In this document: in pieces, positions 11,858-22,556 of the stretch
How the letters are laid out: every line of letters starts with the position of its first letter
How positions within the stretch are numbered: position 1 is the first letter of the stretch
Origin: Ryuthela nishihirai
Lineage: Eukaryota > Arthropoda > Arachnida > Araneae > Heptathelidae
Direction of reading: 5' to 3'
Assembly (NCBI GenBank): GCA_038380435.1
Contig: JAWZYU010000018.1
Coordinates: 46,983,251 to 47,047,250 of the forward strand
DNA length: 64,000 bases
Translations under genes and position numbers: made by a program
Notes under the pieces: generated by a model
Databases searched by the model: none
Told to the model about the DNA's origin: nothing
Seen by the model: the letters and a program-made list of their open reading frames with translations, nothing else

Positions 11858-11950
11858 CCTCTGAAACTTCCATTAAATTTCAAAAAGGATTTCTTGAGAT
11901 ATTTGAAACTTTGTTCAATTTCCTTAAATTATGAACAATTGTATATTAAT
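11858..11950 (-). repeat. Short dispersed repeat, inverted relative to 6165-6250
   Basis: The reverse complement contains gttcataatttaagg, then gaacaaagtttcaaatatct, matching the copy at 6165 with scattered differences. Confidence 0.5.
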
Positions 11951-12299
11951 ATTATATTCGTTTATTATTATAGTTTACTAACAGTATAAAAAAAAGGCTT
12001 ACTTATATCGCGTATTTTCTTTCTGTCACATTTTGTTTCTAATCTACCTCCTGTGAAAATTTGCTTGCCCCCCTCCCCGGAAATATGCCCTAGTTACATG
12101 GAACTCTGTGAACAAATTTTATTTTTTTTTTCTCCCTCTTCAAAGAATTTGTCACCGTCACCGGATCTCAGTACTGACTACCTTAATCGATCCGATTGGT
12201 TGTTTGGCTATGATTTTGAATTCAGATTATGGGCTTCATGTACTAGTAGGCTTAAGTTGAAAGATAATCTACTGATTTTTTTCCTGCTGTTTCCGGACT
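11951..12299. other. AT-rich spacer, nothing recognised
   Basis: An open frame of 86 codons at 12053-12313 has no family resemblance. No repeat was identified. Confidence 0.35.
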
Positions 12300-12877
12300 G
12301 CCACCACCAATAGAATTCACCGAATACTTTATATTGGCTGGAAGATGATCCTGATCAGAAACCATCTCAGACAAAAAACCTAAACCCATGAAACTAATTC
12401 TTGCCCTTCCGCTCCTAAACTTGAGTCTTAGACGTCGGCTTGCTGGTTTTGGAAAGAGCGTGATGAATTTTGATAGTAAAGAACTCCATTATTTTTCTGA
12501 GTTCCTACCAGCATGGTGGCTCAGCTCCCACTAAAACGATATTTCCCGAACGCCTGCCAGTTTGATATTGCACATGTTATCTCAATAAACGTAGTTACGT
12601 AAACACAATGTAGCATGAAAATTCTTAACAGAAACAATTCTCTGCTTTGATGATTTCTCTTCTCTGTTTAAAATTTGCCACATAGGAATTCTAACTGCCT
12701 AACCTGAACATTTCAGGCTTGCAGGAGACCAGATGGGTGGGCAAAGATCAGATATTTAAAAATAATCATAACGAACATCTAAAGGTATTTTAGCTTCTCC
12801 GTAAGAATGCCAGTGATCTCCTTTGGGATATGAATATATTAATGAAAGATTTCTTGTAGTTAAATTTAAATCAAGGA
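12300..12877 (+). pseudogene. LINE relic, same family as 42.6-46.2 kb (5' part)
   Basis: This aligns by eye to the 5' region and endonuclease start of the nearly intact LINE. Examples are gatgatcctgatcagaa (versus gataatcctgagcagaa near 43050), atctcaataaacgtag (versus tctcaataaacatag near 43230) and ggcttgcaggagaccagatg at 12717 (versus the GLQETRW codons at 43373). The copy is heavily mutated and split at a TTAA by the piggyBac-type MITE at 12882-13402. It resumes at 13407. Confidence 0.75.
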
Positions 12878-13406
12878 TTAACCCTTTCACGACCAAGGGA
12901 AACATTTTTCCCATTTTAAAATTGGTGATTGTCGTATTTAATTATAACCTTATCTGCATTTTTATACAGAATGTCAAAATAGAACGTATGCCGAACGCAA
13001 TTACGTAAACGGGAAAGTTTAGAAAAAAAAAGAACTGTCAGGACGCATAATATATGTACTATGTGCAATGTCCATCTTTGTCTCACTACCAAAAGAAATT
13101 GCTTCGCCGAATATCATAATTAGCACATCATTTTGTATAGTAATTTTATTTCATAATTTTGTATTATTTTAGTTAACATTTTGTTCTAATAAACCAATAA
13201 ATAAAAGACATTGCATAATAAGCCTAACTATAATTTGTGTTACCTTTATAGTCCATTGGGAAAAATATTTCCCATAAAATTCCAAAAAAACTACACATTA
13301 TGTATTTTTCTCATGATTGTTATTTATTTTACGTCTAAACAAACTAAAATAAACAGTTACATACTAATATTTACTCTTAGAATCTTTATGGTCTTGAAAG
13401 GGTTAA
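12878..13406. mobile_element. piggyBac-type MITE inserted in the LINE relic
   Basis: TTAA target duplications lie at 12878-12881 and 13403-13406. The terminal repeats are ccctttcacgaccaaggg on the left and, read from the right end, ccctttcaagaccat. The 521-bp interior is AT-rich with no transposase. TTAA plus CCC ends is diagnostic of the piggyBac superfamily. Removing it restores LINE-like sequence (aaggattaaagag against aagcgttaaagac at about 43561). Confidence 0.9.
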
Positions 13407-13490
13407 AGAGTGATATCGAACAACCGGTAACAGCAAAAGTTACCTGTTGCTTTGACTCAACAAAGGACTCGAGATAAAAAAGGAAGGAAT
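13407..13490 (+). pseudogene. Continuation of the LINE relic after the MITE
   Basis: The sequence after the TTAA resumes in register with the endonuclease region of the LINE at about 43565, where the coding sequence reads VKDLNVICCYAP. Similarity fades after about 13490. Confidence 0.55.
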
Positions 13491-13974
13491 GAGATTAAAA
13501 AGATATGCTTAAAAACAACTACATGACATTTTAGGAATTCTTTTAAAAAGAGATATTACTCTTAATGTAACTCTTATCCAGAAGTTTGGGAATTGTTGAT
13601 TTACAGAATCTGTCAGCAGCAGGTAATAAACACTTGTTGTGTTGCATTTGTGTTATTGAGCTAAAGCAAAAATGTTCTGTTTCTCAGCAACTGTGTAATC
13701 TTTCATTTCTAGTTTTTGTACTATAAGATTTCCATTGAACACAACGACCGTAAACTAATTAAGAATAAATTTGGCCTGTTTGTCTTCCTTGTCATATGAT
13801 CATATCATTTGATTTAGGTTAGTGTTGTAAAATGAAGTAGTTGCATATTCTTAAAGTTTCTTTGTAATTATCCTGAAAGTTTAGTCTTTTTTATAGCTGA
13901 AGAACATTTATTTTAATATTAGGATTTGCTACTGTTATTGAAAATAAATGAACTAAGTTCAGCTCAGTTATAAT
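13491..13974. other. AT-rich spacer, nothing recognised
   Basis: No open frame or repeat supported. Confidence 0.4.
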
Positions 13975-14100
13975 CCTGTGAGGTGACTACTGTCTCAATC
14001 CAACACCTCCTATAACAGAAAGCCAATGGACAAAATTATGACCATATCGTAAGTTCAGTTCAGTTTTTCAGTTCAGTTTTATCATAATAATAAAGTTACA
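13975..14100. repeat. Short repeat shared with 15310 and 15660, plus (AGTTC)n-like tail
   Basis: The phrase caacacctcctataacag with agccaatggacaaaattatg occurs in diverged form at 15325-15372 and, inverted, at 15650-15695. It is followed by a run of cagttcag repeats at about 14055-14080 that may be the 3' simple tail of the LINE fragment on the minus strand. Confidence 0.45.
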
Positions 14101-14800
14101 AACAACATATATTTGAAATACTCTTATTAACCCAAAAGCATCTAAGCTCATCTAGGTTAATTTACAAATCATTTAAATACATAATTTTGGCAATACTGAC
14201 ACTCAACTTTACATAAAGAAAAAAATATACATATATACAAAAACAACACAGAATTTACAAAAACGAATTAATTTTTTTACTGCAACACTGAAAACAGGCT
14301 GTCAGCATTTGTAATGGTCATTATATAATTAGCAGTGAGAGATCTGAAATGCATAAAATTAGTTTCATTTTGAATTATAATCGGTAAAGAATTAAAAATT
14401 TTAGGGGCCAAATAATCAAAGTGTTTGTGCATAATTTCTTTATTTGCAAGTGGTAACAGAAACCTTTTCCCATTATCTCGCATAGAATAATTTGTATAAT
14501 GCAGCACTGCATTATTGTTTTTAAAGAAGCAATTTAATGTTCTAGAAACAAATAAATGTCTCAGTGGAAATACACCTGAAATGGTATACTTACAAAAGAT
14601 GGTAACTGTTTTATATTTATTTGGTAAAATTTGAAATATAAATTTATTTGGATTGAGATTAGACTCCTTAATGATGAAATGTATGTTCCTCCCCAATTTG
14701 TAATACCATACTGTATAGCAGACTGGACCCAGGATTTGTATAACATTATTAACATTTTATTACTGAGGATTTTTTTTTAAATAATAAAATTTACATAACA
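14101..14800 (-). pseudogene. LINE 3' fragment: C-terminal region of a Jockey/CR1-like reverse transcriptase
   Basis: On the minus strand, two overlapping frames make up the C-terminal end of a non-LTR retrotransposon polymerase. The upstream part (about 14755-14690) reads MLYKSWVQSAIQYGITNWGG, the family's Y-G-x-x-x-W-G pattern after the thumb. The downstream part (14696-14277) ends with FDYLAPKIFNSLPIII and NFMHFRSLTANYIM, the usual G-P-K-I-W-N-S-L-P block and terminal F-K helix. The frames differ, so there is at least one frameshift, and the catalytic YADD region is absent. 5'-truncated, as is normal for LINE copies. Inactive. Confidence 0.75.
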
Positions 14801-14925
14801 TCTGTCTAAGTGAGTTTGTTAGTTTTCCAATGTGCATTTTACAACTTAGGGAGCTATCAATATAAACGCCTAGGTATAGTAGACTCCTATGTCTATAAAA
14901 ATTCTTAGCAATTTATTTCTAAATT

Positions 14926-15116
14926 TATTACTGGTGTACTACTATGTATAAAAATATTTATTTATAAAAATACCTTATTTAGAAGGAAAATTATTCGTAT
15001 TTATTAGAAATGATCATAATGCTAATACATGAGAATCATTTTCCTTCTAAATATGGTATATTTAAAAATAAACATTAATATAGATATTAGTACAAAAATA
15101 CACCAGTAGTAATAAT
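14926..15116. mobile_element. AT-rich foldback element
   Basis: The left arm attactggtgtactacta through ttagaaggaaaat is mirrored by ttttccttctaaatatgg through aatacaccagtagtaat. Arms are about 70-80 bp at perhaps 75-80% identity by eye. A headless relative lies at 15470-15610. Confidence 0.65.
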
Positions 15117-15720
15117 AGAAATAGATATGTCAAATTTTCCAGATTATACGACTACTTATGCAAACTTCAGCCAAGTTCAAGAAATAATCCAAGTGATAAC
15201 TTGGACTATTTCGAATTTTGATCTCCTAATTCTCTCCCCTGATGAAAAGAGGGGGACGGAATTTAGTGGGGGTTCTATCTTAGCAAATCATAAATTAAAG
15301 TATTGGCGTCTCCAATGTCATGGGCTAACACCTTCTATAACAGAGGGCCAGTGGACAAAATTTATGACGTCAACATACTACTGTATTTCCAATTCTTATG
15401 TTTTTGATTCTAATATTATTGCTGGTGGACTATTGTGCTAAATTTTATACTAATGTTCATCTATAAATATATTTCATTAGGAGAAAAATTATTTTTATTA
15501 ATTAGCATTATGATATTTGATAATAAATATGAAGAATTGTCTTTCTAAATAAAATGTATTTTTCTATAAATTTTAGTAAGAAGATTAGCAAAAGAGTCAC
15601 CAGTAATAATAACAGAAACTGATGATAGGATGTTAGGACTACCTATGCTGATGTCATAATGTGTTCCACTGGCTTTCTGTTACAGAAAGTGTTGCATGGG
15701 CTACCTCAAACACGACTCCA
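15117..15720. repeat. Paired inverted repeat segments around a second foldback half
   Basis: The segment at about 15300-15380 (aacaccttctataacagagg, ccagtggacaaaat) reappears inverted at about 15645-15700. Between them, 15470-15610 resembles the core of the foldback at 14926-15116. The 104-codon frame at 15127-15441 spans these repeats and looks fortuitous. It contains a TGACGTCA octamer at 15365-15372. Confidence 0.5.
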
Positions 15721-16098
15721 AAAGGGAGGTAAAATATGGTTTATGTTTATGAGTCACGTATAAAATGGGTTTTTGAAGGCAATGTGTTTTTAGTGAGAAA
15801 GCAAAAGAAATATAAATATTTTGAAATTTTTTAAAAAATACTTATCTTTCTACATGGGTCCTAAAAAGTAGAATATAAACTTAAAGCATCTCGATAGTGC
15901 TATCAGTCACTGTTCGTACTCACTTCAAAGGAAGATAGGGCGCCAATTTGTCTACTCAACAAGATTGCCGGCTCCCCATCTTCCTTTGAAGTTAATATAA
16001 ATTCTGTGACTGATTGCACCATTGATATACATTAAGTATATTTTCCACTTTTTAGGGCACATTATAGAAAGATAGTACTTTTTAAATTTTGAAATTTA
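15721..16098. mobile_element. Foldback MITE-like repeat, copy 2 (inverted relative to copy 1)
   Basis: The core at 15822-16098 repeats copy 1 (7680-7945) in reverse order, with ggaagatagggcgcc first, then caagattgccggctcc, then ccatcttcc. The left flank at 15705-15790 (acctcaaacacgactccaaa) is the reverse complement of 7975-8045. The mobile unit is therefore larger than the hairpin alone. Confidence 0.8.
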
Positions 16099-16135
16099 TT
16101 TATATTTTTATCTTTTGCGTATAAACTGAGAGACT

Positions 16136-16183
16136 CCTGTCACACCTCTGTGGCAAGCAGCTATTTGAGGCAGTATTTGTTTT
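16136..16183 (+). repeat. Short conserved element with palindromic core (1 of 3)
   Basis: Contains ctcctgtcacacctctgtgg then caagcagctatttgagg. The same ~45-bp block is at 26797-26843 and 52369-52410, where the core is the perfect palindrome caagcagctgcttg. It also resembles the 3' end of the LINE at 46140-46163 (ctccgtagcccatggctgct then tgagg). Confidence 0.6.
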
Positions 16184-16898
16184 TTATTTTATTATGTAAC
16201 AGTAAAATTTCGAATCAGTTGCATTTAGCCTATGTAATAGTGTAATATAATATAATATGTAAAAATTGTAATATGTAAAACATTGTTGCTGAAATGAGAT
16301 AAAAACATGATGTTTACTGGTCTGAAAAATTCAGTCTAGAAAAGTCAGGTCTTGCTGCCGATTCGAAACGAACTTCAATTCATTAAAGATATCACGAACA
16401 ATATTGTATTGCAATGGGAAGAATTTTATTTGAGCATAAGAATATTGGTATAACTTATTACAGATAACGATTTTATTAATAAAGGAATTTACTATTTTCT
16501 ATTTATTCTTGAAGATTAATTATATCAATTGAAAACATATAGTTTAATTTTTACTTTGGGAAGACAGTGTAATAATCTCCCTCGACTCTATAAACACTGA
16601 CACTTCACAGAATGTAGTATATCTACCTGTATAAAAATAAATCTCTGTCCGTACCTCATAAAACAGAGTCTGTAATCGTGTAAAGCAAAATTGATTGCAT
16701 TTTCTGACTGTGTAAATCGAGCATCGTGTAAATAGAGGAATAGATGTATTTTATTTGTATGTACCATTTATCAATGTTTTTTCACAAAAACCAAACACTT
16801 GATTACCTCTACAAAATAATTTCTGGAGTAGCTGAAACTGACTCGATCCATCCTGTAGATTAATTACTTTCGCTATCACGTCGCGATATCCAAACATC
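16184..16898. other. AT-rich spacer, nothing recognised
   Basis: No coding or repeat signal supported. Confidence 0.4.
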
Positions 16899-17130
16899 CT
16901 AGTTATAACTACGATTGATATCACATAAGAAGCGTTGAGGGGGAGGGGGACGACGACGCCTTGTTCTTCGCGGCATGCGAAATTCTTGAAGTTCTGCCTT
17001 TCGTAACCACCAACAATAATGTTTTACCGTCTTTGGCCTGTAATTATAGACAAAGTTTTGTAGCCCCCACGGGATTCGATCAGGACTATAGGAAACAAAT
17101 TTGTCGGATGACACCGTCAACCCATTAAAG
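16899..17130. other. GC-richer island of unknown origin
   Basis: The base composition shifts sharply: ggggaggggg and acgacgacgcc near 16940-16960, then cccccacgggattcgatc near 17065. A 73-codon minus-strand frame is Arg/Pro-rich with no recognisable domain. It may be a fragment of an unrecognised transposon. Confidence 0.35.
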
Positions 17131-17439
17131 TTATGGGTAAGATTTTTGTAGTTATTTTCTTCGTATATCGAAATACCAATATTATATTTTATGAGAAATT
17201 AGAAGGAATTATATTGTAAGCCTACTTTTTTTCAGGTAGCTTCAGAATGCTGCAGAGAAACCAATTGGGATTCTGTTCCAAGCTGCTTGGAAATATTTCG
17301 TATGCCCATAGTTTTTCTGTTTGTGTGAACCCGTGCACGATATTTCGTCTTTAACAGATCAAGAATAAAACATTTCCTTGAGAGTAATTCACTTTTAGCT
17401 AAATGTAAATAAAATGAACCAATGCTTTCACTATGTCGT
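17131..17439. other. Spacer, nothing recognised
   Basis: AT-rich without open frames. Confidence 0.35.
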
Positions 17440-17480
17440 GTTTCCGCCTGTCTGTCTGTCTATTTGTCTGTCTGTCTGCA
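17440..17480. repeat. TGTC microsatellite
   Basis: Imperfect (TGTC)n: cctgtctgtctgtctatttg then tctgtctgtctgc. Confidence 0.85.
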
Positions 17481-17639
17481 ATAGTTCTTTAAGGCTAAAT
17501 ATGTCTTCAAACACTTTTAGTGTTAAGAGATAATTTTGGGGAAATGTCATAGATATTAGCGAAATATTGGGATCCGTATTTTCCCATAACTCTAATACTT
17601 CTTCCAACCGTTGAGTGTGATGGTCAAGGTAAAGATCTA

Positions 17640-18370
17640 GGAAAAAATAAGTGTGGAGGGGGGGGGATGGGGGAAAGCGACGGTATCGAAATGTAAAGGA
17701 GTGGCGGCAAGAACTGGATATCCATTGAAGTATATCATTTCTCCTTCGTTTTAGAGAGTTTAAAAAAATCGCAAAAATGCGAGAAATATGTACACGTTTA
17801 ATGGTTTTTTTTTTGTACTCAGTAGATCTGGCCCTGGTCGATGTGTTAACATTGACAGCAGATATTTGTCCCACTTAGACCCCAAGATGGTGAAAAGAAT
17901 GTTACATTTTCCTTTCAAGAGACAAAAAAAATTGTTTTTATTTACAGATATACTAATAAAACCACAAATTCCCCAATTTTTGGATTCGCCAGAAATTTTA
18001 ATTTCTGTCATAAGACGGTGTTATATTTGGAAAATGGTATATTTTAAATGAATATTGCGAACGATTTATTCAAAAAATCTGAAATTTTCGTAGCAGAGTG
18101 TGATGATCACACTGACAGCAATGAGATGTCCCTTATTCACAAAGTGTCAAGAAGAGGCAACTTTTTTTCATTTTAAGAGATAAATGAATAGTTCACTTTG
18201 TATTTTATAGGTAGTAATAGAATAGTATTTTTTGCATTTTACCAATCATCCATTAGTTTGAGTTTACACTGCTAAAGGACGAAAAAGTCGGATAATAAAT
18301 AATTTCATTCTCTTTGAAAATGAACATTCTATATTTGGAAGAAGCGATATGTTTTTCTTATAGTTTCTTA
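17640..18370 (+). repeat. Member of the unclassified dispersed family
   Basis: Module attccattgaagtatatcat-like with ctccttcgttttag at about 17720-17755, then gcgagaaatatgtacacg (about 17778). A three-unit-like stretch at about 17985-18120 has gaatattgcgaacgat and agtgtgatgatcacac. The module tttttcattttaagagata is at about 18165. It shares modules with 6.7, 9.2, 28.3, 31.0, 32.4 and 49.4 kb. The 147-codon minus frame at 17431-17874 lies across this repeat and I do not believe it is a gene. Confidence 0.55.
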
Positions 18371-18434
18371 TAGTATATTATTATATCACATTCGGTGGGA
18401 ACATCAAACAAAAGAAACATCTAACACAAAAGTA

Positions 18435-18805
18435 GAAAAATCTGTGATGGCACCCTCGTAATCTGATGTTTCCAGGTTCGAGATCCGATTATACTTTGAG
18501 AATTTCTCCGCTAACCCATGTTATTCCCTCAGTGATAAAGGAATCCCCGATGGGTTTGGAAACGCCTCTATGAGTCGAATGGGTCACTAAGCCTTGAGCC
18601 CATGTGTAGGAGAGCCATGCTATGTGCTGGTTAGAGAACACCATGGATGGGCTTTATTGAAATCTTACATCTTGGTTTCTAACAGTTGCTTCATATATTC
18701 CGTTTCCCCTAGTCCACTCTGAACCCCCGGGGTCTTTATCATATGACCATTTGCCCATTGTGTGTAAAGATTTACCGTTCAGAGGTAAATTTATTCATTA
18801 AAACT
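18435..18805 (+). mobile_element. SINE copy 3
   Basis: A truncated head begins near gatggcaccctcgtaatctg, with the B-box region ggttcgagatcc at about 18475. The body motifs gatgggtttggaaacgcc and catgtgtaggagagcc are followed by tail gttcagaggtaaatttatt. It is diverged, with no clear target duplication. Confidence 0.75.
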
Positions 18806-18809
18806 ATCT

Positions 18810-19990
18810 GAACGCCACCCGGCGCTACCCGGATGTCACTTGTAATATCTGTATTCTTATTTTCACTGCACTAAAGGTAAGTTTTGCAAATACTGCCCCC
18901 CCCCTCCTCCTACACTTTAGCGCATATTCAACATGAAGATAAATTTACCGGCGTTTGCTTCGGTCGTTGCGAAGTTTTAGCACTTTATTTTAGAATTGCA
19001 TCGCTTTGCTGACATCAGCGCTCTCTTTCATAGCCAGTGGCTACTTTCTACCTAAACTATCGAGGTTTTTATCTCCGTTACGATAGAATTTGCTAACCTA
19101 TGTTTCCCGTGATACATGACCGAATGATCCAAATTTCCTGCACGGCTTTATCCCTCCCCGTGTGCCCCCGGTGGTTGGTTAAAAAAGTTTGATTCCTTCT
19201 TGGCTCGTGGCTTCGTTTCTACACAATTGTCGCTGTCCGGGTCTCACATTTAACTGCATATTATGTCTTTTACTGCACTAAAAGTTAATATTGTAAGAAA
19301 CAACCCTTAGCCTCCCCCCCCCGGACATTTTATTTCAGATTCAACACGAAGAATTGCCTGGTGTTGCAAAGGTCATTGTTAGCTCAACACACGCTCCCAT
19401 AACCCGTGACTTCGTTCTAAAATTCGAGATTTTTATTTCGCCAAATTTTGGTACTCTGTGGTTCCCGATGTACTTGACTGAACGGTTCCAAATTGCGTAG
19501 GTGGGTTCCTCCTGCCTCATCACGTGTTGGATTAAAAAACCAAGTCCCTTGTTGAAATGAGACGCCTTAACATAATAATGCCTTTGAAAATGTGGGGAAT
19601 CTGGCAACGGCAGAAGATTTAAATGTTATTATGATTATTTCACATTTAGGGAAGAGTAAATGACAATAAATTTGACAGCGATTACCGTTTCCCGTAGAAA
19701 TAGCTTGGCAAACGTTTCTGCTTCTACCAATCCCTCCTTTTGGAATTTCGACTAGAAATTTGGCAATGCAACCCCAGGCCACAACAGAAACATTTTCTGA
19801 AATTTTCGGGAGGCTATTGTGATTCCCGATACGTTAGAGCAGCCACTGACACACAGATACAGATATACGCACAGACATCTTTTATTATTATAGACAAGAT
19901 AGTTACTATTTCCACACCCTTTGCGGGTTGCAAGAAAAGTCACTGCAGTCAATATAAATCCCTTCACTACCACCAGAGAAATTAAAAATT
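18810..19990. repeat. Large direct repeat, ~390-bp units, strongly diverged
   Basis: Unit 1 (about 18830-19210) and unit 2 (about 19220-19610) share, in order, a ccgg(g)-x-tgtcac start, cactgcactaaaggtaa / tactgcactaaaagtta, a poly-C tract (about 18895 and 19313), attcaacatgaaga / attcaacacgaaga, and gtttcccgtgatacatgacc / ggttcccgatgtacttgact. A partial third unit may continue to about 19850. It ends with a cacacagatacagatat-like tail. The class is unknown. Confidence 0.5.
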
Positions 19991-21738
19991 TCTGGCATGA
20001 ATATGCTATTTAAAATATTTCAGTTTTGTAAATTTTGTAAAAGCCCTCTAGCAGTGGAAAGTGGACCATTGGAAGTTGCAGAAATGTGAATCCTAAATAT
20101 TAATGTCATTTATCATACTCAAAGAGTATTTTTCATTTTATCTCTTAGAAAAAGAATGAGTGTTCACAGAACCAACAAAGTTAAAAAGTTAGCCACTTTT
20201 TAATACGAACTAAAAATGAATGTCAATAAAATCTGAAGCAATCTTTCTTAATATTAAGACTACCTATCAATTCAAACATTTTCTTTTTAGCTATATTCTT
20301 TTCAAAAGAAGAAAAAAATATTTTTTGAACCCCCATGTATATTCAAAAAAAGCAAAAAAAGTATTATATCGTGGAGTTCAAGAGAAAACATCTAGGTAAT
20401 ATGTACTGAAATTTAATTCGAATTCACTGCATCCCGTATAATGCTGAACTTTGTTCATTCTTCATTCGAAGTATTTTATAAAAAAACAATGTCAAGTGAA
20501 CAGAATATATAGACTTTTGCAGATGTTTATATTCTAAAATGTATTAAACGTGGGCTGAGGATATGGCAAAGTGTTTTGCTTGTGTTTTTACAAGCGTGAA
20601 ATTTCATCATCGCAATAGGAACAGCAGTGAGGTTTATATAACACAGTTTTCTATAAGATGCAAAGAGGAAAAAAGCTACTATTAGTTAACAATGGAAAAA
20701 ACAGGTTGAAAAACCATTCTTACTAGTTTGATACTTCTCAAGAGTTTTTGAAAGTATCCAGCGGAGTGTGGAATTTTGTATTTCACTTATATTGAAGTTG
20801 TTTTTTTTTTCCTTTGAGTCAAGTAGTTTGTTATACATTTTCGGAACCAAATGCTAGAAAACTCCACGTAAGTCTCTTACACATAACCGTTGAAACGTGG
20901 ACCGATTTTGCACTTTTTTTCTGCGCTATTTTCCAGCTTTTGTTTTTATATTCCTACCGTGGCAGATTCGGAGGACGAAAAGTGCTTGAACACGTTCCTT
21001 AGGCCACTTCGTTCTCCTTGCACGATGTTTCGAACTGCTTCCTTCGATCTAGATATACTGTTTTTTTTTTTCCCCTTTTATCTCAAAAAATTTAGCAAGG
21101 AAAGGAAACACTAGACAAAAAAGGGTTTCGTGAGTTTTCTTCTATCCTATCGATTTTTGCAGTTGAAGAGGAAAATTCTTTGGATTTTTTTATATGTAAA
21201 ACATTACGTAAAGAAACTTTAAAAAGTGACTTTATTTTCCTGTTTTAGTGGTTGAGTTTTTCTTATATTTTTATTAGGATTTCTACTCTCTGGATTTAAA
21301 CATCCATCTTCAAGTCTAGCTAGAAGTCAGAGGATACTTCTCTTGGATTTTCAAAGTATCTTTAGTTTGAAACGAAACTTAATGTCAGCATAAAACATAG
21401 CATATAATTGTAACTCTTTTACATATACAGACTTCAACGTTAATTGAGAATGATAACATTCTATTACGCTAAAAAATTCAACGCGATCGCTAACTCCATA
21501 AACAAATATGTTACACTACTCTTGTTCATATGAAAATGTCTGTCTTTTTACTTTTGGTGTTCTGATGCAAAGTATGAATTTAGGATGCAACAACGTTGCT
21601 AATTGCAAAAAAAAAACAATAGAAAATGTCTTTATTATGTAAGCTATGTATATTATGTCAACTTTAGGTACGAGTTTAACATTATCATCTCTGTAGTAAA
21701 CTAGCAGATTTACTCGCCATTTGTTTGGGTCTTTCAAA
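19991..21738. other. AT-rich spacer with one exon-like island
   Basis: Mostly without signal. At 20942-21060 a pyrimidine-rich tract ending gtggcag precedes an open stretch of better codon composition (peptide DSEDEKCLNTFLRP then LRSPC and MFRTASFDLD). I cannot tie it to a family; see findings. Confidence 0.3.
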
Positions 21739-21745
21739 TACACTG

Positions 21746-22160
21746 CTTGGTGAAAGTTAAGAATGGATCACCAAAATGTTAATAAAAAAATAAACTTAGA
21801 GATAAAAAAAAATATCGGACCCAGGTGTATATGTAGTTCCGAAAAATCAATATGTAGATCCTGTATAACGTCACGGAATATGAAAAAAATTGATACCCTG
21901 TAAAAAAAAGTGCTTTCGTAGGCGCATGGTGATATCAAATGGGAACATTAAATTGTCAAACTGGAACAACTGATCGCTTCATGATACCTCAAATTAAACG
22001 TTTAAATGACTCAAAACTATGGAAAGCTGTTGGAATGTTAGTGACTGGTCACACAATCAGAGAAGTGGTCATATTCTTTGGAGTACACCATTCTGTTGTC
22101 TGAAAGCTATGGCAGAAATTCCAAACAACCACAACGGTGATCAAAAGACCTATTCAAGGA
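21746..22160 (+). pseudogene. 5' fragment of a Tc1-like element
   Basis: The start is TA then cactgcttggtgaaag, a plausible Tc1-type terminus. From about 21960 the plus strand encodes RFMIPQIKRLND and LWKAVGMLVTGHTIREVV, followed by FFGVHHSVV, a stop, then KLWQKFQTTTTV and IKRPIQG. This is the N-terminal paired-like helix-turn-helix region, normally A-V-G-M-L-x-x-G-x-S-x-x-x-V-A-x-x-x-G-V-x-x-S-V-I-x-R-L-W. It ends where SINE copy 4 begins, and no DDE core follows. Inactive. Confidence 0.75.
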
Positions 22161-22556
22161 GGCGGTGGTAGTTCGTAATCTACAGTTCCCAAGTTCGAGT
22201 CCCACCTGGACCAGCGTTGAGATTTATCTTTGGAGAACGCCCTTCCCTCGGTCAGTAGGGGACACAGATGCGCACGGAAAGGATGCCGACCCTCGAACGC
22301 AAAACCTTGGCTCCATATGAGGGAGAGCAATACACTGTGCATGTTAAAGATCATGCTGGATGGACTTGATGGGAGGACACCATCTGTCTCTTAACAGCTG
22401 TCCGATGGGCCCAACTTCTTCTGAGTACAGGGCTCAGAGTCGAGGGTTCAGAGAACCAGTCCCCAACTTTTTCTGAGCTCGTGGGGTGACTTTGCCATTC
22501 AGCCCATTTTTTGCAAAGAGTGCTGCTTATAGGTAGAACAACCGAACTCTATGTCA
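22157..22556 (+). mobile_element. SINE copy 4
   Basis: A head-truncated copy has B box gttcgagtcccacctgg (about 22192), the body motif cagcgttgagatttatct, tgtgcatgttaaagatca, and the tail cttataggtagaacaacc. It carries a partial internal duplication around 22395-22470. It abuts the truncated Tc1-like fragment. Confidence 0.8.

Noticed and set aside
15127..15441. 104-codon plus-strand frame
   Set aside because: It spans a repeat that recurs inverted 300 bp away; no domain.
17431..17874. 147-codon minus-strand open frame
   Set aside because: It lies across a dispersed non-coding repeat and a TGTC microsatellite (giving TDRQIDRQ), with no domain; best explained by chance.
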